Positions 1-8,748 are shown, counted from the first letter of the stretch. The stretch: 64,000 nucleotides of DNA from Clostridia bacterium (GCA_017428525.1 JAFRQQ010000009.1:1-64000), one strand, 5' to 3'. Notes: generated by a model not told the origin, from the sequence alone. Numbers and translations are program-made.

Positions 1-60
1 CCTCATTCCTCACTCCTCATTCCTCACTCCTCATTCCTCATTCCTCATTTCTCATTTCGC
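1..60. repeat. short direct repeats of CCTCATT type
   Basis: At least seven near-perfect copies of a heptamer (CCTCATT / CCTCACT) fill the left edge. The same motif or its complement (AGGAATGAGG) occurs beside other intergenic repeats in this window, so this is probably the end of a larger repeat cluster cut by the window. Confidence 0.75.
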
Positions 61-129
61 ATGCGCTCCGCCGGGGTATCGTTCCTAATAAACACATGTA
101 AATTTTTATTAAAATTATAAATTCTGAAA

Positions 130-158
130 TTGCTTTTTCTCCGCCGATGTTGTATAAT
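130..158 (+). promoter_or_regulatory. sigma-A promoter of the rhamnose operon
   Basis: TTGCTT and TATAAT are separated by 17 bp and lie about 30 bp upstream of the rhaA start codon. No operator could be identified. Confidence 0.7.
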
Positions 159-186
159 GCTCTTTGATAGTGAAGGAGGTTTAGCT

Positions 187-1446
187 ATGACGGACTATGA
201 ATCTGCGAAACAGCGCTATGCCGCGATCGGCGTGGATACCGTCCGCGCGATCCGCATCCTGCGCGACGTGCCCGTTTCCCTGCACTGCTGGCAGGGCGAC
301 GACGTGCGCGGCTTTGACACCGATCCCGACAAGCCCCTGACCGGCGGCATCCAGACCACCGGCAATTATCCCGGCCGTGCCCGCACGCCCGCGGAGCTGA
401 TGGCGGATCTCGATCAGGTGCTCGCGCTCGTGCCCGGCAAGGTCAAGATGAATCTGCACGCGAGCTACGCGATCTTCGCGCCCGGCGAGCCCTGGGTCGA
501 CCGCGACAAAATCGGCCCCGCGCAGTTCCGCCCCTGGGTCGAATTCTGCAAGGCGCGCGGCCTGGGCTGCGATTTCAATCCCACGTTTTTCTCCCATCCC
601 AAATGCGATCCGCTCACGCTCTCCTCGCCGAATGCGGAAACGCGCCGTTTCTGGATCGAGCACGGCAAGGCCTGCATCCGCATCTCGAATTATCTGGCCG
701 AGGAGCTGGGCGAGCCCTGCATCATGAATATCTGGACCGGCGACGGCTTCAAGGATATTCCGGGCGACCGCCTGGGTCCCCGCGTGCGCTACAAGGAATC
801 CATTGACGAGATCCTCTCCGAGCCCTATGACTTCAACAAGGTCAAGCCCTGCATCGAAAGCAAGGTCTTCGGCATCGGCGTGGAGGCCTATACGGCCGGC
901 TCCGCGGAATTCGCGCTGAGCTACGCCGCGATGAATAAAGACAAATGCATCCCGCTTATGGACAACGGCCATTATCATCCCACCGAGGTCGTCAGCGACA
1001 AGATCCCCGCGCTGCTCGCCTTCTTCCCGGAGATCGCGCTGCACGTCACGCGCCCGATCCGCTGGGACAGCGACCACGTGGTGCTCTTTGACGACGAAAC
1101 CAAGGAAATCGCGCGCGAGATCGTGCGCTGCGGCGGCCTGGACGGCCGTGTGAAGATCGCGCTGGATTATTTCGACGCGTCGATCAACCGCATTGCCGCG
1201 TGGACGCTGGGCTTCCGCAATCTGCAGAAGGCGCTGCTCTTCGCGCTCCTGCAGCCCGCTTCTTTGCGTGACTTGCAGGATGCCGGCAGCTTCACCGAGC
1301 TGCTTGTGCGCCAGGAGGAGCTGAAAACCATGCCCTTCGGCGACGTGTGGGATGCGTACTGCGCCGCCTGCGGCGCGCCGGCCGACGGCGAGTGGTTCGC
1401 GCAGGTGCAGACTTATGAAAAAACAGTATTGGAGGCAAGAGCATGA
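187..1446 (+). CDS. rhaA: L-rhamnose isomerase
   Basis: This enzyme interconverts L-rhamnose and L-rhamnulose, the first cytoplasmic step of rhamnose breakdown. The 419-residue product is exactly the usual family length. The TIM-barrel metal site is visible as GVEAY, MDNGHYHP (from about residue 258) and RWDSDHV. The start was chosen at ATG 187 because GAAGGAGGT lies 6 nt upstream; a longer in-frame extension has no ribosome site and would overlap the promoter. The stop overlaps the rhaD start by 4 nt, so the two are probably translationally coupled. The identification is secure. Confidence 0.96.
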   Translation: MTDYESAKQRYAAIGVDTVRAIRILRDVPVSLHCWQGDDVRGFDTDPDKPLTGGIQTTGNYPGRARTPAELMADLDQVLALVPGKVKMNLHASYAIFAPGEPWVDRDKIGPAQFRPWVEFCKARGLGCDFNPTFFSHPKCDPLTLSSPNAETRRFWIEHGKACIRISNYLAEELGEPCIMNIWTGDGFKDIPGDRLGPRVRYKESIDEILSEPYDFNKVKPCIESKVFGIGVEAYTAGSAEFALSYAAMNKDKCIPLMDNGHYHPTEVVSDKIPALLAFFPEIALHVTRPIRWDSDHVVLFDDETKEIAREIVRCGGLDGRVKIALDYFDASINRIAAWTLGFRNLQKALLFALLQPASLRDLQDAGSFTELLVRQEELKTMPFGDVWDAYCAACGAPADGEWFAQVQTYEKTVLEARA

Positions 1447-2258
1447 AGGACATTCTCACCGCGCCCTTCCTGAAGGAAATGTGCGCGACCACGGCGAATA
1501 TGTATCGCCTGGGCTGGGACGAACGCAACGGCGGCAACATCAGCTGGCTGCTTGATACCGACGAGGTCGGCGAATATCTTGATCTCAATCACGTCATCCG
1601 CACGATTCCGACCGGCTTTGACGCGACCGCGCTGATCGGCAGAATTTTCATCGTGACCGGCACGGGCAAGTATTTCAAAAACGTGACCGACGATCCCGCC
1701 GGCAACCTCGGCATCATCCGCATCGCGCAGGACGGCACGACCGCCGAGCTCCTCTGGGGCTACACCGACGGCGGGCAGTTCACCAGCGAGCTGCCGGCGC
1801 ATCTGATGAGCCACATCGTGCGCAGATCGATCGACCCGGACAACCGCATCATCATGCACTGCCATCCGGATTATACCCTCGCCCTCACGCAGGTCGTGCC
1901 CGCCGACGAGCGCGCGATCACCCGTGTGCTCTGGCAGGTCATGACCGAGAGCATCGTCGTTTTCCCCGAGGGCGTCGGCGTGCTGCCGTGGATGGTCTGC
2001 GGCACGAATGAAATCGGCGAAGCGACCGCGGAGAAGATGAAGGACTACCGCCTGGTCGTCTGGACCCTGCACGGCATCTACGGCTGCGGCAAGACCATGG
2101 ACGAGGCCTTCGGTCTGATCGAAACGGTCGAGAAAGCGGCGAAAATGTATCTGCTCGCCGCCGCGAAACCGCAGCTGAACGTCATCACCGACGCGCAGCT
2201 CGCCGCCGTGGCCGAGCGCTTCAACGTCAACTATCGCAAGGAATTCCTGGATCTGTAA
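1443..2258 (+). CDS. rhaD: L-rhamnulose-1-phosphate aldolase
   Basis: A class II zinc aldolase that cleaves L-rhamnulose 1-phosphate to dihydroxyacetone phosphate and L-lactaldehyde. The 271-residue protein has family-typical length (about 274 in E. coli). Candidate zinc ligands are H139 and H141 in MHCHPDY and H210 in TLHGIYG. It overlaps rhaA by 4 nt. The kinase that makes its substrate (rhaB) is not in the window and may lie to the left. Confidence 0.96.
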   Translation: MKDILTAPFLKEMCATTANMYRLGWDERNGGNISWLLDTDEVGEYLDLNHVIRTIPTGFDATALIGRIFIVTGTGKYFKNVTDDPAGNLGIIRIAQDGTTAELLWGYTDGGQFTSELPAHLMSHIVRRSIDPDNRIIMHCHPDYTLALTQVVPADERAITRVLWQVMTESIVVFPEGVGVLPWMVCGTNEIGEATAEKMKDYRLVVWTLHGIYGCGKTMDEAFGLIETVEKAAKMYLLAAAKPQLNVITDAQLAAVAERFNVNYRKEFLDL

Positions 2259-2291
2259 ATACAAATTGATATTAAAGATGGAGGTTTTCCC

Positions 2292-3440
2292 ATGGCCAAC
2301 AGAATCATTCTCAATCCCGTTTCCTACCACGGCAGAGGCGCGATCGCCGAGATCGTTCCCATCGCGAAAAACAAGGGCTGGCAGCATCTGTTTGTCTGCT
2401 CCGACCCCGACCTGATCAAGTTCGGCGTTACCGCGAAGGTGACCGACCTGCTTGACGCGGCGCAGATTCCCTACACGGTCTATTCCGGCATCAAACCGAA
2501 TCCGACCGTCGAAAACGTCAAGGACGGCGTGGCGGCTTTCAAGGCCTGCGGCGCGGACGCGATCATCGCCATCGGCGGCGGCTCCTCGATGGATACCGCC
2601 AAGGGCATCGGCGTGATCATCACGAATCCCGAATTTGCGGATGTGCGCTCGCTCGAAGGCGTCGCGCCCACCAAGAAGCACGCAGTGCCGACGATTGCGG
2701 TGCCCACCACGGCCGGCACGGCTGCCGAGGTCACGATCAACTACGTGATCACCGACACCGAAAAAGAGCGCAAGTTCGTCTGCGTGGATGAAAACGACAT
2801 TCCCGAAATCGCGATTGTCGATCCCGATATGATGTCCTCCATGCCCAAGGGTCTGACCGCCGCGACCGGCATGGACGCCCTCACGCACGCGATCGAAGGC
2901 TACACCACCAAGGGCGCGTGGGAGATGACGGATATGTTCCATCTCGAAGCGATCCGCCTGATCGCCGAAAACCTGCGCGGCGCGGTCGAGAATCATCCCG
3001 CAAACCGCGACGGCATGGCCCTTGCGCAGTATGTGGCCGGCATGGGCTTTTCCAATGTGGGCCTTGGCATCGCGCATTCCATCGCGCACACGCTCGGCGC
3101 GCATTATGACACCCCGCACGGCGTGGCCTGCGCAATGATGCTGCCGCTCGTGATGGAATACAATCAGGAATTCACCGGCGAGAAATACCGCGAGATCGCG
3201 CGCGCCATGGGCGTTGCGGGCGTGGACGGCATGACGCAGGCGGAATACCGCAAGGCCGCCGTGGACGCCGTCAAGCAGCTTGCCGCAGACGTGGGCATCC
3301 CCGCGAAGAACGAGAAGGTCCGCGAGGAGGATCTCGATCAGCTCGCCGCCGACGCGTACGCGGACGCCTGCTGCCCCGGCAACCCGCGCGACACGAACGT
3401 GGAAGAGCTCAAAGCCCTCTACCGCATGATCATGGCGTAA
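2292..3440 (+). CDS. fucO: lactaldehyde reductase, iron-type alcohol dehydrogenase
   Basis: A group III iron-dependent alcohol dehydrogenase of 382 residues. The NAD-binding GGGSSMD motif starts near residue 95. Metal-ligand motifs are DALTHAIEG and the histidine-rich GIAHSIAHTLGAHYDTPHG. Placed 33 nt after rhaD, it most likely reduces the L-lactaldehyde made by RhaD to 1,2-propanediol, regenerating NAD under fermentation. GGAGG precedes the ATG by 6 nt. The family is certain; the exact substrate rests on operon context. Confidence 0.9.
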   Translation: MANRIILNPVSYHGRGAIAEIVPIAKNKGWQHLFVCSDPDLIKFGVTAKVTDLLDAAQIPYTVYSGIKPNPTVENVKDGVAAFKACGADAIIAIGGGSSMDTAKGIGVIITNPEFADVRSLEGVAPTKKHAVPTIAVPTTAGTAAEVTINYVITDTEKERKFVCVDENDIPEIAIVDPDMMSSMPKGLTAATGMDALTHAIEGYTTKGAWEMTDMFHLEAIRLIAENLRGAVENHPANRDGMALAQYVAGMGFSNVGLGIAHSIAHTLGAHYDTPHGVACAMMLPLVMEYNQEFTGEKYREIARAMGVAGVDGMTQAEYRKAAVDAVKQLAADVGIPAKNEKVREEDLDQLAADAYADACCPGNPRDTNVEELKALYRMIMA

Positions 3441-3469
3441 AGCGGGATAAAGTTTTAATAATGTTTCAA

Positions 3470-3507
3470 AAAGCGCGTTGCGGTCATCCGGCTGCAACGC
3501 GCTTTTG
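3470..3507 (+). terminator. rho-independent terminator of rhaA-rhaD-fucO
   Basis: A 12-bp stem AAAGCGCGTTGC / GCAACGCGCTTT ends in a T-run. Nearly the same hairpin with the same loop occurs inverted at 12,685-12,720 as part of the large repeat. Confidence 0.85.
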
Positions 3508-3994
3508 TCAATTAGGAATCAGGAATGAGGAAGGAGGAAGGAAGGACGGGCTGCGCCCGTACCCGATTATATGTGTAGCAGCGTACAGAATGGCCTCCCT
3601 CAAGGAGAGGACCCAATTCTTTGCAGCCGGATTAAGCGCAAACCAACGGCAACCGAACCCAAGGTCATGCATACATGCGTGCCGCGTGTTTTCCGCAAAC
3701 CATCGGCGACGCACTGCGCCCATGTAGGGGCGAACTGTGTTCGCCCGTCCTGCCCATGCATGTCCGGCTGAAGGGCGTGGATGCAATCATTATTGCAAAT
3801 GATGCGCCTGCGGCGCATCGGAACGCTGAGGGCAGCGCTCCCTGCATAGCATCGTTATCTCGCAGTGTGCCAGATTGCATGCAGTTGCGCGTCCCGTCAT
3901 TCTTCATTCTTCCTCGGCTGCCGCCTGCTTTTCCTTCGCCATGGCGTCGAACCGGGCTTTTTCTTTTGCCATTTCCTCGAGCATCTGCGGCGGG
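3470..3994. repeat. large inverted repeat, left copy
   Basis: Read in reverse complement, this block matches 11,760-12,720 with scattered substitutions. It starts at the terminator hairpin above, runs through non-coding repeat sequence, and ends inside the last ~29 codons of the DUF3783 gene. It fills the gap between fucO and that gene; no convincing gene lies between 3,508 and 3,903. This copy lacks the 274 bp insertion and the 159 bp tandem duplication of the right copy; the empty insertion site is at 3,761-3,762. Confidence 0.85.
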
Positions 3995-4305
3995 GTCCAG
4001 CCGAGGTTTGTGGGCGTGAGCACGGCTTTGTAGGTCACTTGCGCGCCGCTTTTGCGCAGCGACATGAGCACGTTCGACACCTGTCCGCCCGTGAGGTTGC
4101 ACATGAGCACCATGCTCTCGGGCGGGATCTCGCCCTCAAATGCGCCGATCGGCAGTTCCTTCGCCTGCAGCAGGTCGGCGAGCGTCTGATCATAATCGGC
4201 CGCCGTGACGAATACCGCCCGCGTTTTGCCCAGGATCGCCGCGCGCACGACCGCCGCGTGATCCTCCTGTGAAATATTGAATGCCAGAATCTTCTGCAGC
4301 GACAT
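3904..4305 (-). CDS. DUF3783-family protein
   Basis: A 133-residue protein resembling small DUF3783 proteins of Clostridia: an N-terminal alpha/beta part (MSLQKILAFNI to about residue 92) containing VLMCNLTGGQVSNVL, then a charged, helical, Ala/Glu/Lys-rich tail. Function is unknown. The start at 4305 has a GAAAGGACG ribosome site. The last ~29 codons lie inside the large inverted repeat, and the same peptide tail ends an unrelated small secreted protein at 11,647-11,850. That tail may therefore not be native to this gene. Confidence 0.75.
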   Translation of the reverse strand: MSLQKILAFNISQEDHAAVVRAAILGKTRAVFVTAADYDQTLADLLQAKELPIGAFEGEIPPESMVLMCNLTGGQVSNVLMSLRKSGAQVTYKAVLTPTNLGWTPPQMLEEMAKEKARFDAMAKEKQAAAEEE

Positions 4306-4425
4306 GTCTGATCGCGTCCTTTCCGCTTTTTTCTCCATTTTAATCCAAAATGCGCGCATTTGCAAGGGGTTTCTTCTTGACAAACCGCCGCTTTGCGGAT
4401 TATGATAAATGCGAGGTGACGTCAG

Positions 4426-5709
4426 ATGAAACTGCCCGAAATTATCATAAACCATATGAATGAAATCTGCGCGCGCGTGGAGCAAACCAGCCCGAAGCTC
4501 GCGCAGCTTTACCGCAACTGCTACCCGAACACCCTGGAAACCGCCGCGGAATTCGACGCGGACGGCTCCGTTTTCGTGCTCACCGGCGATATTCCGGCCA
4601 TGTGGCTGCGTGATTCCACGGCCGAGGTGTCGCATTATTGCCCGCTCGCGGCCGAAAGCGAGGAGCTGCGCGCGATTCTGCGCGGCGTGATCCGCCGGCA
4701 GCGGCAGTATATCGAAGCCGATCCCTACACAAACGCCTTCAAGCGCGCGCCGGACGACTATCATCCCTTCGACGATTATCCGCGCGTGAAGCCCATCGTC
4801 TGGGAGCGCAAATATGAGATCGATTCGCTCTGCTATCCGCTGCGCCTGACCTATCTTTACTGGAAGGCGACCGGCGACGCGTCGGTGCTTGACGAGAGCT
4901 TTCTGCAGTCCCTGCGCACGACGCTCGGCGTCTGGGAAACCGAGCAGCATCACGCGGAGCGCTCGTGCTACCGCTTCTCCCGCGCGCACACAAAGCCGAA
5001 GGATACGCTCCCGAACGGCGGCATCGGCAACCCCGTGGCCTACACGGGCATGACCTGGTCCGGTTTTCGCCCGAGCGACGACAGCTGCCGCTACGGCTAC
5101 CTCGTGGCGTCGAATATGTTCGCCGCGGTCGTGCTCGGTTACGCGCAGGAGCTGCTGGCCGCCGCGTTCCCCGCGGAAACGGCGCTCACTGCACGCGCAC
5201 GGAAACTTGAGCGCGAGATCCGCGACGGCATCGCGCGCTACGCGATTGTCAATTCGCCGCAGTTCGGCAAGGTCTACGCCTGCGAGACGGACGGCATGGG
5301 GCGGCATTTCCTCTTTGACGACGCAAACGTGCCGAGTCTGCTCTCCGCGCCCTATCTCGGCTTCTGCGATGCGGACGATCCGGTCTATCAGAATACGCGC
5401 CGCTTCATTCTCAGCAAGGAGAATCCGTATTATTACGAGGGCAAATTCGCCATGGGCGTCGGCAGTCCGCACACGCCGGCGGGCTATATCTGGCACATCG
5501 CCCTGTCCATGCAGGGGCTGACCGCGCAGGATCCGGACGAGATCCGCTCGATCCTGCACATGCTCGAAACGACGGACGGCGGCACGGGCTTCATGCATGA
5601 GGGCTTTGACGCGAACGATCCGGATCGCTTCACGCGCAGCTGGTTCAGCTGGTCGTGCGCGCTGTTCAGCGAGCTGGTCGAGGCCGCGGTCGAAAAAGGG
5701 ATCCTTTAA
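4426..5709 (+). CDS. GH125 exo-alpha-1,6-mannosidase
   Basis: A metal-independent glycoside hydrolase family 125 protein (formerly DUF1237), 427 residues, close to the family's usual length. Hallmark segments are GDIPAMWLRDSTAEV (from residue 55), WERKYEIDSLCYPLRL and MHEGFD, whose E392 sits where the family's catalytic base lies. There is no signal peptide, so it should act in the cytoplasm on imported manno-oligosaccharides. It is monocistronic and is followed directly by a tRNA promoter. Confidence 0.92.
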   Translation: MKLPEIIINHMNEICARVEQTSPKLAQLYRNCYPNTLETAAEFDADGSVFVLTGDIPAMWLRDSTAEVSHYCPLAAESEELRAILRGVIRRQRQYIEADPYTNAFKRAPDDYHPFDDYPRVKPIVWERKYEIDSLCYPLRLTYLYWKATGDASVLDESFLQSLRTTLGVWETEQHHAERSCYRFSRAHTKPKDTLPNGGIGNPVAYTGMTWSGFRPSDDSCRYGYLVASNMFAAVVLGYAQELLAAAFPAETALTARARKLEREIRDGIARYAIVNSPQFGKVYACETDGMGRHFLFDDANVPSLLSAPYLGFCDADDPVYQNTRRFILSKENPYYYEGKFAMGVGSPHTPAGYIWHIALSMQGLTAQDPDEIRSILHMLETTDGGTGFMHEGFDANDPDRFTRSWFSWSCALFSELVEAAVEKGIL

Positions 5710-5737
5710 AAAAGTTTGATAAATTTCAAAAAAGTAC

Positions 5738-5766
5738 TTGCAAAATCGGGAACAATATGGTAAGAT
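5738..5766 (+). promoter_or_regulatory. promoter of tRNA-Thr
   Basis: TTGCAA and TAAGAT are spaced by 17 bp, about 30 bp before the tRNA. Confidence 0.7.
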
Positions 5767-5795
5767 AACTGTCGTTCCGTGTGAACGGCAGCCAT

Positions 5796-5871
<76 letters not shown>

Positions 5872-5875
5872 AGTG

Positions 5876-5910
5876 AAAAGCCTTGATACGCTCGCGTTTC
5901 AGGGCTTTTT
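5876..5910 (+). terminator. terminator after tRNA-Thr
   Basis: An 11-bp stem (AAAAGCCTTGA with TTCAGGGCTTTT, one G-U pair) is followed by a T-rich tract just before the first secreted paralog. Confidence 0.65.
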
Positions 5911-5941
5911 CTTTTATCTCAAAGAAACCGGAGGAATCACA

Positions 5942-6499
5942 GTGAATCAGACCGCGAAACGCAGCCTAGCCTGCCTGCTCGCCGCGCTGATGCTTTGCGC
6001 GTCTTTGCCGCTTGCGGCCTTTGCCGGCGGCGCGGAGGATCCCGACAGCGCCACGTGGCAGACGTATATCGCCGGCATCGAGCCCGTCGACGCCGCCCCC
6101 GCCGTGGCGCTCTCAGAATTCCCGCACGGCTGGGAGATCACCGATTCCACGTTCCCGCGCAGGTATCTTGTCACCTATCTCGACGGCGCGACGTATGAAG
6201 CCGACGCTTCCGGCTGCACGGCAAATAATCCGACCGACGGGATCTATTTCACCGTGCCGGCCGGAGAGGATGAAACGCTCACGGTCAACGCCTTTTTCCG
6301 CGTCGAAGAGAACGCCGGGTATTTCGTCCTCGCGGAGTATCACGAAGCGGCGGACACCTATGCCGTGATCTCCGTCACGCCCTGCAAAACCGACTTGGAA
6401 GCCGCCACGCTCCTTGTGCGCATCCGGCGCTGGCTCGACGACCTGCAATGGCACATCCGGTTTTATCTTTCCTGGCTGAAATACGGCATTCATTTCTGA
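5942..6499 (+). CDS. secreted protein, tandem family member 1
   Basis: I do not recognise this family. The 185-residue product starts with a signal peptide (KRSLACLLAALMLCASLPLA, cleavage near AFA-GG). One mature domain follows the pattern shared by all four neighbours: W..YI..IE, a T/S-x-F/W-x-x-Y strand, a DG turn, P..DG..F.V and an NA motif. It ends in an amphipathic aromatic segment (RIRRWLDDLQWHIRFYLSW). The start is GTG at 5942 with GGAGG 7 nt upstream. A longer ATG-initiated reading would start in the tRNA terminator and was rejected. This copy is the most divergent of the four. Confidence 0.75.
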   Translation: MNQTAKRSLACLLAALMLCASLPLAAFAGGAEDPDSATWQTYIAGIEPVDAAPAVALSEFPHGWEITDSTFPRRYLVTYLDGATYEADASGCTANNPTDGIYFTVPAGEDETLTVNAFFRVEENAGYFVLAEYHEAADTYAVISVTPCKTDLEAATLLVRIRRWLDDLQWHIRFYLSWLKYGIHF

Positions 6500-6532
6500 T
6501 TTCGATTCGCCGGACGGATTGCAGAATCGGGC

Positions 6533-6561
6533 TTTACAAACCGCATGCAGTCGTGTATAAT
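6533..6561 (+). promoter_or_regulatory. promoter of paralogs 2-4
   Basis: TTTACA and a perfect TATAAT are 17 bp apart, 32 bp before paralog 2. The next two genes follow at 25-34 bp gaps with no further promoter seen, so the three probably form one transcript. Confidence 0.8.
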
Positions 6562-6592
6562 GGAATTAATCTATAAATAAGGAGAGGTTCAA

Positions 6593-7177
6593 ATGAAAAT
6601 TCTTTGCAAAAAGACGATCGCCTGCCTGCTGGCCGCGCTGATGCTCTGCGCCGCTCTGCCGTTCACGGCCTTTGCCGGCGGCGACGGTGAAGACATCGAT
6701 CCCGCCCTGCGCTGGGACACCTACATCACATCGGTCGAGTATCCCGCAGACAAAGCGCCCATGGCTTGTGTGACGGTCACCAACTACCACGCCGAATACA
6801 CCGCCTGGTATATTCCGAATGAATATATCATCACGCTCAAAAACGGCGAAACAATCAACATGACCGTTGACAACGACGTCGAGGATCCCGCCGACGGGCT
6901 GTATTTTGACGTGCCGGTGGCCGATGGCGTTGCGCTCAAGCTCACCGCCTGGATGTATTACGATCCCGACGAAAACGATGTGATATTTGTGATCAGCCAG
7001 ATCATCAATCTCCCGGATAACGACATCGCGGGCCTGTTTATCAGCGAAACGCCGGTCGGCGCGGAGGTCGAAATCGACGAAGTCGGCAGCTTCTTCAGCC
7101 GCATCATCGCGTGGTTCGTCGACCTGTTCGCCAGAATCCGCGCCTTCTTCACAGAGCCCTTCGTCGGCCTTCGCTGA
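6593..7177 (+). CDS. secreted protein, tandem family member 2
   Basis: A 194-residue exported protein of the same unrecognised family. The signal peptide contains IACLLAALMLCAALPFTAFA, then an acidic linker. The shared domain (about residues 38-140) includes WDTYITSVEYP, WYIPNEYIITLKNGE and DPADGLYFDVPV. The C-terminus is a hydrophobic amphipathic helix (GSFFSRIIAWFVDLFARIRA). It has no Cys pairs, LPXTG or lipobox. An AAGGAGAGG ribosome site precedes the ATG. A beta-rich extracellular module with a C-terminal membrane-associating helix is an inference. Confidence 0.8.
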   Translation: MKILCKKTIACLLAALMLCAALPFTAFAGGDGEDIDPALRWDTYITSVEYPADKAPMACVTVTNYHAEYTAWYIPNEYIITLKNGETINMTVDNDVEDPADGLYFDVPVADGVALKLTAWMYYDPDENDVIFVISQIINLPDNDIAGLFISETPVGAEVEIDEVGSFFSRIIAWFVDLFARIRAFFTEPFVGLR

Positions 7178-7211
7178 TCGACGCGGCCTGCACGCACAAG
7201 GAGAAACAGCG

Positions 7212-7775
7212 ATGAAACAGATTTTCAGAAAGACGCTCGTCTGCCTGCTGGCGGCGCTGATGCTCTGCACTGTGCTGCCGTTCACGGCCTTTGCCGGCGG
7301 CGACGAGCTCGAACCGACGTGGCAGAACTATATCAGCAAGATCGAAGTCGCGTCCGGCGCGCCGAAGGCGACCGTGAAGGACAACGGACGGATCTTTGAA
7401 TTCACCGCATGGGAATTCCCGACCGCCTACCGCGTCACAACGACGGACGGCGCGGTGCTTCAGATTGAATCCGACACGAGCAAGATCACGGACCCCTACA
7501 GCGGCGATACCTTTGAGGTCAAAATCGGCGACGCCGCGATCGAAATCAACGCGCATTTCATGTATGAAGGCACCGGAAAAGCCAGCGGTATCAAGTTCTA
7601 TATCACGCAGCATCTCAAGGACGGCGATTCCGAGGTGTATTTCACGATTACGGAAGCGAAGGTCGACGGCAAGATCGACCGCGGCGGCTTCTTTGAGCGC
7701 GTGGCGAGCTTCTTCTATGACCTCAAGGACCGGATCGGCTATTTCTTCTCGCTGCTGCTCTTCGGCAGACGGTGA
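7212..7775 (+). CDS. secreted protein, tandem family member 3
   Basis: A 187-residue exported paralog. Signal peptide, then WQNYISKIEV, FTAWEFPTAYRVTTTDG, DPYSGDTFEV and EINAHFMYEG, the same landmarks in the same order as its neighbours. It ends with GGFFERVASFFYDLKDRIGY and a short basic tail. The AAGGAG ribosome site is 8 nt upstream of the ATG. The coding DNA for the signal peptide is almost identical to that of paralog 2, while the mature domain has diverged strongly, which suggests duplication with continued exchange of the leader. Confidence 0.8.
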   Translation: MKQIFRKTLVCLLAALMLCTVLPFTAFAGGDELEPTWQNYISKIEVASGAPKATVKDNGRIFEFTAWEFPTAYRVTTTDGAVLQIESDTSKITDPYSGDTFEVKIGDAAIEINAHFMYEGTGKASGIKFYITQHLKDGDSEVYFTITEAKVDGKIDRGGFFERVASFFYDLKDRIGYFFSLLLFGRR

Positions 7776-7800
7776 AGGGTGATTTCAGGAGGTTGACTGT

Positions 7801-8748
7801 ATGAAACACCTATGCAAAAAGATGATTGCCTGCCTGCTGGCGACGCTGATGCTCTGCGCCGCCCTGCCGCTTGCGGCGTATGCTGACGGAGCAGATGACA
7901 ACGAATTACTTTACTGGTACGACTATATCGAACGCATTGATATTGCAGAGGGATGCAATCCTTCAGCAGTTGCTAAGAAGATCGATTATTATTATATATT
8001 ATCATACAGAGATTATCCTTCAAGTTATGTGATCACTTTGCTTTCAGGCGATCAAATTACAATTAAAGCTGAAGATATATACTACAATTATGAAGGGCAT
8101 TGTTTTGATGTTGTAATTAGTGATACCGTGACACTCACCTTCAACGCGTGGATACTGTATCATGACGATCTTGGCGGCGCAGCAATCACATTATATCAAT
8201 TGATGGAAGGTGAAACGCCGGAGGATAAAAACAGAATCATCGTGTGGACAAAAGAGATTTACACATTGTACGAAGACAGCGACGAGATCATGGCTTATTT
8301 ATGGAGTAACTATATCTATGACATCAATTTCGTCAATGACAACTATCCCCACGTTACGACTGAACTTGTCAATGGAGATTTGGTCATCACTGATTGGTAC
8401 TTTCCTGATGAATATGAAATCGTATTGCTCTCCGGTGAGTCTTTTATAATCAATGTCGATAATGACGTTCGGGATCCTTTTGATGGGCAATGGTTTACCG
8501 TTGATATTGATGATTCAGTTTCTCTGTATTTTAATCTTTATATTACTTGTGAAGATGTAGTAACTTTTTGGATGGATCAATTCATTCCTTTCAAGGACAG
8601 TGATTATGGATCGTATAAGCCGGTTTGGAGCATGCCGAACGATGCACCAATCGATAACGGCAGTTTCTTCGCCCGACTTGCCAACTGGTTCCGGGATCTG
8701 TTCCAGAACATCCGCGAGTTTTTTGCCATTCTTTTCGGCGGCTTTTAA
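7801..8748 (+). CDS. secreted protein, tandem family member 4, two-domain
   Basis: A 315-residue exported paralog with the family domain twice: copy one about residues 38-130 (YWYDYIERIDI, YRDYPSSYVITLLSGD), copy two about 163-270 (WSNYIYDINFV, WYFPDEYEIVLLSGE, DPFDGQWFTVDI). It ends in the family C-terminal helix (NGSFFARLANWFRDLFQNIR). The middle ~730 bp is clearly AT-richer, with A/T-ending codons, while the signal-peptide and C-terminal parts are GC-rich like the neighbours. The gene therefore looks mosaic, with a foreign middle. AGGAGG precedes the ATG. Confidence 0.8.
   Translation: MKHLCKKMIACLLATLMLCAALPLAAYADGADDNELLYWYDYIERIDIAEGCNPSAVAKKIDYYYILSYRDYPSSYVITLLSGDQITIKAEDIYYNYEGHCFDVVISDTVTLTFNAWILYHDDLGGAAITLYQLMEGETPEDKNRIIVWTKEIYTLYEDSDEIMAYLWSNYIYDINFVNDNYPHVTTELVNGDLVITDWYFPDEYEIVLLSGESFIINVDNDVRDPFDGQWFTVDIDDSVSLYFNLYITCEDVVTFWMDQFIPFKDSDYGSYKPVWSMPNDAPIDNGSFFARLANWFRDLFQNIREFFAILFGGF

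Noticed and set aside
1..60. CRISPR-like array at the left edge
   Set aside because: Units are 7 bp with no spacers of uniform length and no cas genes.
1413..3497. Very long antisense frames (also opposite 16.6-19.0 kb and 28.2-30.7 kb)
   Set aside because: High GC with G/C-ending codons keeps the antisense frame open; the products are His/Arg/Gly-rich and match no family, while the sense frames encode known enzymes.
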